DNA from: Sphingomonas pruni NBRC 15498
GTDB taxonomy: Bacteria > Pseudomonadota > Alphaproteobacteria > Sphingomonadales > Sphingomonadaceae
DNA: 64,000 nucleotides
Reading direction: 5' to 3'
Assembly (NCBI RefSeq): GCF_001598455.1
Contig: NZ_BCYZ01000005.1
Span: 62,001-126,000 of the forward strand
Shown piece after piece: positions 57,298 through 64,000 of the stretch; the stretch's first letter is position 1, and every line of letters begins with the position of its first letter. The position numbers were made by a program, and so were the translations under genes. Under the pieces are notes generated by a model. That model made no database searches and was not told where the DNA came from. It saw only the letters and a program-made list of their open reading frames with translations.

Positions 57298-58413
57298 ATG
57301 ACCGACGATCAGCGCTTCGGGCTGTCGCGCCACGTGACCTTGCCGGGGCCGCTCCGCCTCGACGGGGGCGTGCTGCTGTCGCCGGTCGATATCGCCTACG
57401 AGACCTACGGCACGCTCGCGCCCGACGGGTCGAACGCTATCCTTATCTGTCACGCGCTGACCGGCGACCAATATGTCGCGAGCGACCATCCGATCACCGG
57501 CAAGCCGGGCTGGTGGACGCGAATGGTCGGGCCCGGCAAGCCGATCGATCCCGCGCGGCACTTCATCGTCTGCGCCAATGTGCTCGGCAGTTGCATGGGT
57601 TCGTCGGGTCCCGCGACCGTCAATCCGGCGACCGGCCAGCCCTGGGCGATGAGCTTTCCGGTCATTACGGTCCGCGACATGGTTCGCGCGCAGGCGATGC
57701 TGCTCGACCATCTCGGCGTCGGCACCGTCACCCTGGTCGGTGGGTCGATGGGCGGGATGCAGGCGCTGAGCTGGGCGGCGACCTTCCCTGATCGTGTGAC
57801 CAAGGCAGTGGTGATCGCCTCGACCGCGCGCCACACCGCGCAAAATATCGCGTTCCACGAAGTCGGCCGCCAGGCGATCATGGCCGACCCCAATTGGCGC
57901 GGCGGCGATTATTACGGCGAGGGCGACCCGCCCGCGGCCGGACTCGCGGTCGCGCGGATGGCGGCGCACATCACTTATCTGTCAGAGGCAGGACTCACCG
58001 AGAAATTCGGCCGGCGGTTGCAGGCCCGCGAGGCCAAGTCGTTCGGCTTCGATGCTGATTTCCAGGTTGAGAGCTATCTGCGCCACCAGGGGCTGAGCTT
58101 CACCGACCGGTTCGACGCGAACAGCTATCTCTATATCACCCGCGCGATGGATTATTTCGATCTGGCCGAGGAGCATGGCGGTCTGCTCGCCAACGCGTTC
58201 AAGGGGAGCCGGACGCGGTTCGCTCTGGTCAGCTTCGACACCGACTGGCTTTATCCGACGCCCGAATCGCGCGCGATCGTCCACGCGCTCAACGCCGCGG
58301 GCGCGGCGGTCAGCTTCGTCGAGTTGAGCAGCCCGTTCGGCCACGACGCCTTCTTGCTCGACGCGCCCGAGCTCAATCGTGTGGTCGACGGCTTCCTGAG
58401 GGCGGCGCTGTGA
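57298..58413 (+). CDS. metX: Homoserine O-acyltransferase
   Basis: A 371-residue alpha/beta-hydrolase-fold MetX that acylates homoserine for methionine synthesis. [21 protein letters not shown] opens the fold (oxyanion region), [18 protein letters not shown] is the nucleophile elbow, [14 protein letters not shown] holds the Asp, and [11 protein letters not shown] the His. ATG 57298 ([10 protein letters not shown]) is the likely start. It is followed by a GNAT gene and metW, each coupled by four-base overlaps. Acetyl- versus succinyl-CoA use is not decided by what I can see. Confidence 0.93.
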   Translation: MTDDQRFGLSRHVTLPGPLRLDGGVLLSPVDIAYETYGTLAPDGSNAILICHALTGDQYVASDHPITGKPGWWTRMVGPGKPIDPARHFIVCANVLGSCMGSSGPATVNPATGQPWAMSFPVITVRDMVRAQAMLLDHLGVGTVTLVGGSMGGMQALSWAATFPDRVTKAVVIASTARHTAQNIAFHEVGRQAIMADPNWRGGDYYGEGDPPAAGLAVARMAAHITYLSEAGLTEKFGRRLQAREAKSFGFDADFQVESYLRHQGLSFTDRFDANSYLYITRAMDYFDLAEEHGGLLANAFKGSRTRFALVSFDTDWLYPTPESRAIVHALNAAGAAVSFVELSSPFGHDAFLLDAPELNRVVDGFLRAAL

Positions 58414-58844
58414 TCGAGCTGGATGACGACAAGGCGCGGCTCGACGTCGAACGCGTGCATAAATGGCTGGCGTCGAGTTACTGGACGCCGGGAATCGAGC
58501 GCGCTCTGGTCGAGAAGGCGATCGCCGGGTCGCAGTGCCTCGGCGCCTATCTCGACGGCGAGCAAGTCGGTTATGCCCGCGCGATCACCGATCACGCGAC
58601 CTTCGCCTGGATCGCCGACGTCTGGGTCGAGGAGCGGATGCGCGGGCAGGGGATTGGGCGCCGCATGTTACAATGGTTCCTCGACCATCCCGATCTGAAG
58701 GACATCCGGCGTATCGCGCTCGGAACTGCCGATGCGCATGGCGTCTATGCCGCGCTCGGCTTTCACCCGTTGCTGCGGCCCGACCGCTTCATGGAGCGAT
58801 TGTCGCCCGATTATCAGGCGCGGCTGAGGGACATGGAGCGATGA
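58410..58844 (+). CDS. GNAT-family acetyltransferase
   Basis: A 144-residue single-domain GNAT protein. [20 protein letters not shown] is the acetyl-CoA-binding V/IxxxxRGxGIG motif and [19 protein letters not shown] the C-terminal fold end. It starts at GTG 58410, four bases into the metX stop, and ends four bases into metW. Insertion of an acetyltransferase between metX and metW is notable because these two normally sit side by side. The substrate is unknown. Confidence 0.88.
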   Translation: MIELDDDKARLDVERVHKWLASSYWTPGIERALVEKAIAGSQCLGAYLDGEQVGYARAITDHATFAWIADVWVEERMRGQGIGRRMLQWFLDHPDLKDIRRIALGTADAHGVYAALGFHPLLRPDRFMERLSPDYQARLRDMER

Positions 58845-59428
58845 GCCTGCGTCCGGACCTCGCGGTGATCGCCGCCAATGTCGCGCCGGGCAGCCGCGTG
58901 CTCGATATCGGCTGTGGCGACGGCGAGCTGATGGCCGCGCTGCGCGACAAAAAGGGAGTCGATGCGCGCGGGCTCGAGCTCGACGCGGACGATGTGGCGA
59001 GCGCGGTCGCGCGCGGGCTGTCGGTGGTGCAGGGCGATGCGGATACCGACCTTGCCGGTTATCCCGACAACAGTTTCGACTACGCCATCCTCAGCCAGAC
59101 CCTGCAGACCACCCGCGCGCCCGACGTCGTGCTCGAGCATTTGCTGCGGATCGGGCGGCACGCTTTCGTATCCTTCCCCAATTTCGCGCATTGGCGTGTG
59201 CGCGCGTCGCTCTTGTGGGGCGGGCGGATGCCGGTGACGCGGCTGTTGCCGGTGGCGTGGTACGCGACGCCCAACATCCATCACGTCACGATCGACGATT
59301 TCCGCGCGTTGCTGAAGGAACGCGGCATCACCGTCGAAGGCGCGTGGTTCCTGTCGGGCGACCAGCGCACCAGCGCGACGATGGCAAACCTCCTCGCCGA
59401 GCATGCGGTGTTCTTGCTGCGGCGGTAG
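58841..59428 (+). CDS. metW: Methionine biosynthesis protein MetW
   Basis: A 195-residue class I SAM-methyltransferase-like protein required with MetX for homoserine acylation in many bacteria. VLDIGCGDGELMAALRDKKG is the SAM site, FDYAILSQTLQTTRAPDVVL the usual MetW core, and FPNFAHWRVRASLLWGGRMPV the family-specific stretch. It is the third gene of the metX-GNAT-metW unit, followed by a REP doublet. Confidence 0.93.
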   Translation: MSLRPDLAVIAANVAPGSRVLDIGCGDGELMAALRDKKGVDARGLELDADDVASAVARGLSVVQGDADTDLAGYPDNSFDYAILSQTLQTTRAPDVVLEHLLRIGRHAFVSFPNFAHWRVRASLLWGGRMPVTRLLPVAWYATPNIHHVTIDDFRALLKERGITVEGAWFLSGDQRTSATMANLLAEHAVFLLRR

Positions 59429-59455
59429 GCGGCCGCTCAGAAACAGAATACGCCT

Positions 59456-59548
59456 CCCCGGCGAAGGCCGGGGTCCAGTCGCAATGTGATCTCGACGGCG
59501 GGATGCCTTTTCGATGTGGGCGAAACTGGGCCCCGGCCTTCGCCGGGG
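59456..59548. repeat. REP doublet, CCCCGGC-GAAG family
   Basis: CCCCGGCGAAGGCCGGGG (59456-59473) and its mirror (59531-59548) with flanking CCAGT/ACTGG bases flank a 57-base centre. Same family as near 33.8 and 37.5 kb. It sits between convergent metW and the GAF gene. Confidence 0.85.
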
Positions 59549-59578
59549 AAGCGTTGAATGAAGCGGTGGAGGTTATAT

Positions 59579-60085
59579 CTACGCCTTACCCGCCCGAAAC
59601 AGCGCCATCACATTGTCGGCGAGTACCGTCAGCCCCTGCCGCTGCAGATCGGTCATCCCCTCGCGCGGTTTGCGGTCGATCACGCACAGCGCGCCCAGCG
59701 GCACGCCTTCGGCGCTGACCAATGGTGCGCCGGCGTAGAAGCGGATGTCGGGATCGCCGGTGACAAGCGCGTTGCCGGCAAAACGCGCATCCTTGGTCGC
59801 GTCGGGCACCACCATGATCTCGGTCCCGAGCATCGCATGCTGGCAGAACGACATTTCGCGCGGCGTCTCGTCGGCGTCGAGCCCGGTCTTGCCGGGGAAG
59901 AATTGCCGCTCGCGCTCGACCAGGCTGACCAACGCTATCGGCGCGTCGAACAGTTTCGCCGCGAAATCGGTGATGCGATCGAGTTGGCCGCTCTCGCGCA
60001 GGTGCACGAGATCGAGCTCGTCGATCGCCTTTTCGCGCACGACCTCGTCGATGCGCCAGCCCGACGCGCTAATGTCATTCGACAT
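59579..60085 (-). CDS. Single GAF-domain protein
   Basis: A 168-residue protein consisting of one GAF domain. DRITDFAAKLFDAPIALVSL, the TPREMSFCQHAML turn and FYAGAPLVSAEGVPLGALCV are typical of GAF domains that usually precede GGDEF or kinase output domains, but no output domain follows. It starts 13 bases before the ssb stop side and lies downstream of ssb on the same strand. Ligand and partner are unknown. Confidence 0.82.
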   Translation of the reverse strand: MSNDISASGWRIDEVVREKAIDELDLVHLRESGQLDRITDFAAKLFDAPIALVSLVERERQFFPGKTGLDADETPREMSFCQHAMLGTEIMVVPDATKDARFAGNALVTGDPDIRFYAGAPLVSAEGVPLGALCVIDRKPREGMTDLQRQGLTVLADNVMALFRAGKA

Positions 60086-60097
60086 GCGTGAACGATC

Positions 60098-60658
60098 CTA
60101 GAACGGTACGTCGTCGTCGAGGTCGTCCGAGAAGCCGCCGCGTCCGCCACCGCTGCCGCCGCCACCGAACCCGCCGCCGCCACCGAACCCGCCGCCGCTC
60201 GACGCGCCGGCAAAGTCGTCGCGACCGCCCGAGGCGCCGCCGAAATCATCGCGGCCGCTGGAGAAGCCGCCACCGCCGCCGCCGCCCGAACCGCCGCCAC
60301 CGCCCGGCGCGCCGTCGAGCATCGTCAGCACGCTGTTGAAGCCCTGGAGCACGATCTCGGTCGAATAGCGGTCCTTGCCGTCCTGGTCCTGCCATTTGCG
60401 GGTCTGCAGCGCACCCTCGATATAGACTTTCGAGCCCTTGCGCAGATAGCGCTCGGCGACATTGGCCAGGCCTTCGTTGAACACCTTGACCGTGTGCCAT
60501 TCGGTGCGCTCCTTGCGCTCGCCGGTATTGCGGTCCTTCCACTGTTCCGACGTCGCGATGCGCAGCTCGACGACCTTGCCGCCGTTCTGGAACGTGCGGC
60601 TTTCCGGGTCGCGCCCGAGATTGCCGACGAGAATGACCTTGTTGACGCTGCCCGCCAT
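60098..60658 (-). CDS. ssb: Single-stranded DNA-binding protein
   Basis: A 186-residue SSB. The N-terminal OB fold opens [19 protein letters not shown] and contains [20 protein letters not shown]. The C-terminal third is a Gly-rich tail of GGG and GRDDFGG repeats ending in the acidic tip DDLDDDVPF, which recruits replication and repair partners. AAAGGAG precedes ATG 60658. The tail is encoded by a long GGC/GGT-rich stretch, which also produces open frames on the other strand. Confidence 0.95.
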   Translation of the reverse strand: MAGSVNKVILVGNLGRDPESRTFQNGGKVVELRIATSEQWKDRNTGERKERTEWHTVKVFNEGLANVAERYLRKGSKVYIEGALQTRKWQDQDGKDRYSTEIVLQGFNSVLTMLDGAPGGGGGSGGGGGGGFSSGRDDFGGASGGRDDFAGASSGGGFGGGGGFGGGGSGGGRGGFSDDLDDDVPF

Positions 60659-60691
60659 TAATTTCTCCTTTGCCGGCTTACGCCGGATACC

Positions 60692-60767
60692 GCACCAGCC
60701 CGCTCCCCCACCCGGCCTCCCAATCAGGCTACCATATGGGAGGCCGGGTGGGGGAGCGGGCTGGTGC
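60692..60767. repeat. Perfect 31-bp inverted repeat between feoB and ssb
   Basis: Arms 60692-60722 and 60737-60767 are exact reverse complements around a 14-base loop. The left arm contains CACCAGCCCGCTCCCCCACC. The element lies 12 bases beyond the feoB stop and 34 bases before the ssb start, both read leftward, so it can end feoB transcription or protect its mRNA. It does not match the other repeat families in the window. Confidence 0.9.
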
Positions 60768-60778
60768 CGCGACAAACA

Positions 60779-62638
60779 CTACAAGCCGGCGAAGACAGCC
60801 AGCCAGTATGTGATTCCGGCCATGATGTAGGCGAGCAGGAACAAATAGCCAACCATGAAGGCGGGCCATTTCCACCCGTTTGTCTCTCTTCTGGTGACTG
60901 CGATGGTCGAGATGCACTGTGGTGCGAACACGAACCATATGAGGAAAGCGAGGGCGGTCGCCAGGCTCCAGCGCTTGTGAAGAGTCTGCGCCATTTTGGT
61001 TTCATCGTCGCCGCCGGCCGTGTCGATCGCATAGACCGTGCCGAGCGCGGCGACAGATACTTCGCGCGCCGCCATGGCGGGAATCAGCGCCAGCACGATG
61101 TCGCGATTGAAGCCGATCGGCCGGAACGCCGGCTCGATCGTATTGGCGATCCGCCCGGCGACCGAATAATTGACCTGGCTGACATGGCTGTCCCTGGGCA
61201 CCTGGGGAAAGGACAGCAAGGCCCACAAGACGATCGTTGTGAAGGCGATCGTCGTGCCGGCGCGCTTGAGGAAGATTTCCGCGCGGCTCCACAGCCCGAT
61301 CGCCAGGTCGCGCACGCTCGGCAGCTGGTATTTGGGCATCTCCATCATGAAGCCCGATGAGGCGCCCTTGGTCACCGTGCGGCGCAGGACCAGGGCGACG
61401 ACGAACGCGCCCGCCACGCCCATGATGTAGAGGCCGAGCATGACCAGCCCCTGCAGCCCGACGAACGGCAGCACCCGGACATTGGGGATCATCGCGCCGA
61501 TCACCAGCGTATAGACCGGCAGCCGCGCCGAACAGGTCATCAGCGGCGCGATCAGGATCGTGGTCAGGCGGTCCTTCTCATCCTCGATCGTGCGCGTCGA
61601 CATGATCCCGGGGACGGCACAAGCGAAGCTCGACAGCAGCGGAATGAAGGCCCGTCCCGACAGCCCGACGCTGGCCATGATCCGGTCCATCAGGAACGCC
61701 GCGCGGACCATATAGCCGCTCGCTTCCAGCACCAGGATGAAGAAGAACATGATCAGGATCTGGGGCAGGAACTTGATGACGGCGCCCACGCCCGCGATCG
61801 CGCCGTCGGTGATCAGCGAGCGCAGGATCGACTCGGGCATCACCTGCTTGACCAGCCCGGCCAGCCAGTCGAACCCGGAAGCGATCGCGTCGGCCGGCGC
61901 CGCGCCGGCGAAGAACACCGCCTGGAACATCACGAACAGCACGACGAACAACAACAGGACGCCGAACACCGGATGCAGCGCGACCGAATCGAGCATGTGC
62001 GTCCAGCGCCGCACCGGCGTCTCGGAGATCGTCGCCGCCATCGCGATCTGGCGCGCGCGGCGCTGCAACGTGGCGATATCGGCATGCAGCACCGGATCGC
62101 TCGGCCGCAATGCCGTCGCCCCCGGGGTCACAAGCTCGGCCAGCGCTTCCTTGAGGTCGTCGATGCCCCGCTTGCGCACCGCGACCGTGGGGACGACCGG
62201 AACGCCGAGCTCGCGCGCCAGCGCTTGCGGGTCGAGCTTGAGCCCGTCGCGCTCGGCAAGGTCGTACATGTTGAGCGCGACCACCACCGGCAGGCCAAGC
62301 GCGATCAGCTGGAGCGTGAAGCGCAGATGGTTGTCGAGGTTGGAGGCATCGACCACTACCACGATCGCATCGGGCAGCCGTTCGCCGGCCTGCGCACCGG
62401 TCACGACGTCGCGGGTGACGCGCTCGTCGGGACTCGACGGCTCGAGGCTGTAGGTGCCGGGCAGATCGAGCAATTCGACCGGGCGCCCGTCGGGCAGCGC
62501 CATCCGGCCGGCGTGCCGCTCGACGGTGACGCCGGGATAATTGCCGACCTTTTGGCGCGCGCCGGTCAGCGCGTTGAACAGCGCGCTCTTGCCGGCATTG
62601 GGGTTGCCGACCAGCGCCACCAGCGGGGCAGGGTTCAT
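60779..62638 (-). CDS. feoB: Ferrous iron transport GTPase FeoB
   Basis: A 619-residue FeoB. The cytoplasmic G domain carries ALVGNPNAGKSALFNAL (G1), the G3 region LLDLPGTYSLEPSSPDE and VALNMYDLAERDG (the NxxD region has MYD). About nine membrane segments follow with the two Gate motifs, including SFACAVPGIMSTRTIED and ALIPAMAAREVSVAALGTV. It moves Fe(II) across the inner membrane. It is 9 bases downstream of feoA and under a Fur-like box. The length is shorter than E. coli FeoB but usual for alphaproteobacteria. Confidence 0.95.
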   Translation of the reverse strand: MNPAPLVALVGNPNAGKSALFNALTGARQKVGNYPGVTVERHAGRMALPDGRPVELLDLPGTYSLEPSSPDERVTRDVVTGAQAGERLPDAIVVVVDASNLDNHLRFTLQLIALGLPVVVALNMYDLAERDGLKLDPQALARELGVPVVPTVAVRKRGIDDLKEALAELVTPGATALRPSDPVLHADIATLQRRARQIAMAATISETPVRRWTHMLDSVALHPVFGVLLLFVVLFVMFQAVFFAGAAPADAIASGFDWLAGLVKQVMPESILRSLITDGAIAGVGAVIKFLPQILIMFFFILVLEASGYMVRAAFLMDRIMASVGLSGRAFIPLLSSFACAVPGIMSTRTIEDEKDRLTTILIAPLMTCSARLPVYTLVIGAMIPNVRVLPFVGLQGLVMLGLYIMGVAGAFVVALVLRRTVTKGASSGFMMEMPKYQLPSVRDLAIGLWSRAEIFLKRAGTTIAFTTIVLWALLSFPQVPRDSHVSQVNYSVAGRIANTIEPAFRPIGFNRDIVLALIPAMAAREVSVAALGTVYAIDTAGGDDETKMAQTLHKRWSLATALAFLIWFVFAPQCISTIAVTRRETNGWKWPAFMVGYLFLLAYIMAGITYWLAVFAGL

Positions 62639-62647
62639 CCTGGGGCG

Positions 62648-62905
62648 CTAGCTGGTCAGCGGATCGACATGGATCGCTCCGGCGACCCGGCGGCGCAGCG
62701 CGACCGTCATGCGGCCGATCCGGCACGCGATCGGCCCGCCGCCGATCCGCGCGCGGTGCAGCACTTCGATCCCGACTCCTTCATCGAAGCCAAGCTCGCG
62801 CAGCCGCCGGCCCTCGGGCGCCGAGAGACGATCCCAGGCAATGCCCGCGACGGTCGCGCGCTGGCGCTGGGGAAGCTGTTCGAGGCTGAGCAGAGTCGTC
62901 GCCAT
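62648..62905 (-). CDS. feoA: Ferrous iron transport protein FeoA
   Basis: An 85-residue SH3-like FeoA. SLEQLPQRQRATVAGI, LRELGFDEGVGIEVLHRARI and GGPIACRIGRMTVALRRRVA are the conserved segments of this small cytoplasmic partner of FeoB. It is the first gene of feoAB. A Fur-type site lies 22 bases upstream of its start. Confidence 0.92.
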   Translation of the reverse strand: MATTLLSLEQLPQRQRATVAGIAWDRLSAPEGRRLRELGFDEGVGIEVLHRARIGGGPIACRIGRMTVALRRRVAGAIHVDPLTS

Positions 62906-62926
62906 GACGACTCACCTAGAACTACT

Positions 62927-62945
62927 GCGACTGATTATCAATAAC
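62927..62945 (-). promoter_or_regulatory. Fur-like box before feoA
   Basis: On the minus strand, GTTATTGATAATCAGTCGC matches the 19-base Fur consensus at 14 positions by eye, including the central TGATAATCA. It lies just upstream of the feoA start. Iron-dependent repression of feoAB is expected from the family. Confidence 0.65.
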
Positions 62946-62959
62946 CGAAATTGTGATGC

Positions 62960-63090
62960 TCGCACAAAGGCACAAAGCCACGAAGAGGTTTGCCGAGCCC
63001 GCCGCGTCAGCGGCGCCAATCGGCCGGGGCGATAAAGCTGCTCCGCAGCCTGATGTGAGCGCTCTTCGCGCCTTCGTGTCTTTTGTGCGA
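62960..63090. repeat. Imperfect inverted-repeat element (MITE-like)
   Basis: The left end TCGCACAAAGGCACAAAGCC (62960 onward) and the right end CTTCGTGTCTTTTGTGCGA (63072-63090) are inverted copies around a 90-base centre. It lies between feoA and the coq9 stop. Its ends look like a short terminal-inverted-repeat element, but no target duplication was checked. Confidence 0.6.
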
Positions 63091-63096
63091 GAAAAA

Positions 63097-63753
63097 TCAA
63101 ACCGCCGGATAGCGCAGCCGCCCAATGAACCGCGACAGGCTGGGACGATGCTCGATCCGGCCGAGAAACTGCGCCTTGGCTTTCTCGAACCGCATGATCC
63201 CCTCGATCCGTCGCGCCAGGAAGGCGCGGGTGTCGGCCTGGCCATCGCTGTCGTCGTCGAGGAACACCGTCATCGTCGCGGCATAGACGGCGCCGAGCAT
63301 CGCGCGCTTGGTGTAGTGATTATAGTCGGTCGCGGTGTCGCCCGCCGCGCGCCACATCAGATCAGCCGCGCGCCAGCCGAGCTTGGCGCCATGCGCGACA
63401 TTGGTCGGCATCGCCAGGATCGCCAGCGCGCGCCGCAACGTCTCGCGATGCGGGGCGAGCAGGTCGAGCCGCGCTTCGACCAGAGCGGTGATCTTCTCGC
63501 GAACCTTCATCCTGCCCAATGTCTCGGGCGGCAGCGTCTCGACCATCCCACGGTCGATGCTCGCGAACCACGCATCGATCATCGCGGTCGCGTCGGGCAA
63601 AGCGAGCAGCGCGACGTCGCGGTCGATGCCGAGCTGGTCCGCCGCCATGTCGCGCGCCGCCGCCTTCCAACCGTCGAACGCGGCATTGTCGGCAACAAGA
63701 GGCGCGAGTGCCTCGCGAATTTCGTCGAGCGTGGGATCGGCAGGGAGCGTCAT
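63097..63753 (-). CDS. coq9: COQ9-family protein
   Basis: A 218-residue protein of the COQ9 family, a TetR-like helical fold that binds lipid and assists COQ7 in ubiquinone synthesis. DEIREALAPLVADNAAFDGW at the start, MPTNVAHGAKLGWRAADLMW and WRAAGDTATDYNHYTKRAML are the conserved core; the DTATDYNHYTKR stretch is the family hallmark. coq7 lies 58 kb to the left, so the two are unlinked here. It follows a terminal-repeat element. Confidence 0.92.
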   Translation of the reverse strand: MTLPADPTLDEIREALAPLVADNAAFDGWKAAARDMAADQLGIDRDVALLALPDATAMIDAWFASIDRGMVETLPPETLGRMKVREKITALVEARLDLLAPHRETLRRALAILAMPTNVAHGAKLGWRAADLMWRAAGDTATDYNHYTKRAMLGAVYAATMTVFLDDDSDGQADTRAFLARRIEGIMRFEKAKAQFLGRIEHRPSLSRFIGRLRYPAV

Positions 63754-63772
63754 GCTTAGGGTCCGTACTCAG

Positions 63773-64000
63773 TTAGCGCGGGGATCGTGATCGCCCGGAG
63801 AAGTCCGCTGGCAAGAAACGCAGCGCAGTCGCGTAGTCGAAACTACGCGCAAGCAAGTGACGTAGTCCAGCGGACTTCTCCGGGCGACCGCAACGCGGCG
63901 GGCCAAATTTGGCGCCGGGCGGCTTCGCTGCGTCGGTCACGATGCTCTCAGCATCGCTCCCTCCTTGCTTCTTGCCCAGCACCAAATTTGGCTCCGTCAC
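63773..64000. repeat. Nested inverted-repeat region at the window edge
   Basis: A perfect 21-base inverted repeat (63791-63811 and 63867-63887) encloses an inner hairpin GCGTAGT-cgaa-ACTACGC. Beyond it, two palindromic GCCAAATTTGGC/ACCAAATTTGGCT motifs (about 63902 and 63981) run to the edge. An open frame on the minus strand crosses the region but looks like translated repeat rather than a gene. Confidence 0.7.

Noticed and set aside
60098..60658. A tandem repeat or CRISPR-like array in the ssb tail
   Set aside because: The repeats are irregular Gly-rich codons of the SSB C-terminal linker, with no spacer structure. No CRISPR array was seen anywhere in the window.
63773..64000. A 75-residue protein at the right edge
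   Set aside because: Its sequence is read from inverted repeats and palindromes; no ribosome-binding site or family was seen.

Overview
The window looks like chromosomal DNA of a Sphingomonas-like alphaproteobacterium. It is GC-rich with strong G/C third-position codon use, has a class I lysyl-tRNA synthetase, a TonB-dependent receptor of the Xanthomonas/Caulobacter type, a CrtZ-type carotenoid hydroxylase, ubiquinone genes coq7 and coq9, and many dispersed REP-like palindromes. This assignment is inferred from gene content; no rRNA or marker search was possible.

Left part (1-17.6 kb): an ArsR/SRPBCC pair with a clear operator; lysS; a coupled run nhaA - histone-deacetylase-like amidohydrolase - coq7 - MFS transporter; a convergent intergenic region rich in stem-loops; etfB-etfA; sucC; crtZ; a TSUP permease; a PilZ protein; an unrecognised membrane protein; a metallo-hydrolase and two alpha/beta hydrolases divergent from a GlxA-type regulator; and a small tyrosine-phosphatase-like protein.

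17.6-21.5 kb: a leftward methionine-salvage operon mtnB-mtnD-mtnC-mtnA followed 33 bases later by prs.

21.6-47.2 kb: a large pectin/galacturonate utilisation locus. It encodes outside degradation (GH28 polygalacturonase, PL10 pectate lyase, two esterases, a 1273-residue secreted LamG-containing protein of unknown activity, a DUF885 metallo-hydrolase, a small cupin), a TonB-dependent receptor, an ExuT-like hexuronate transporter, and both routes to 2-keto-3-deoxygluconate: UxaC, a mannitol-dehydrogenase-family uronate reductase and UxaA for galacturonate, KduI and KduD for unsaturated uronate, then KdgK to KDPG. A LacI-family regulator sits in the middle. The core TGACACCGGT, centred in a 14-base palindrome, occurs seven times, before nearly every transcription unit and once inside the gene upstream of the receptor. 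I read this as a local regulon.

47.2-64 kb: a GAF-GGDEF-EAL protein, tRNA-Leu(GAG), a zinc-ribbon membrane protein, an ftsE-ftsX-ydcF-like-plsC run, hisC-tyrC, a monoamine-oxidase-like flavoprotein, metX-GNAT-metW, a GAF protein, ssb, feoA-feoB under a Fur-like box, and coq9. Several families of REP-like inverted repeats sit between genes throughout; one supplies the C-terminal tail and stop codon of the plsC product, and another forms a perfect 31-bp hairpin between feoB and ssb.

The least explained parts are the 1273-residue protein, the hydratase in the transporter operon, the intragenic operator, and the candidate small RNA near 6.4 kb.
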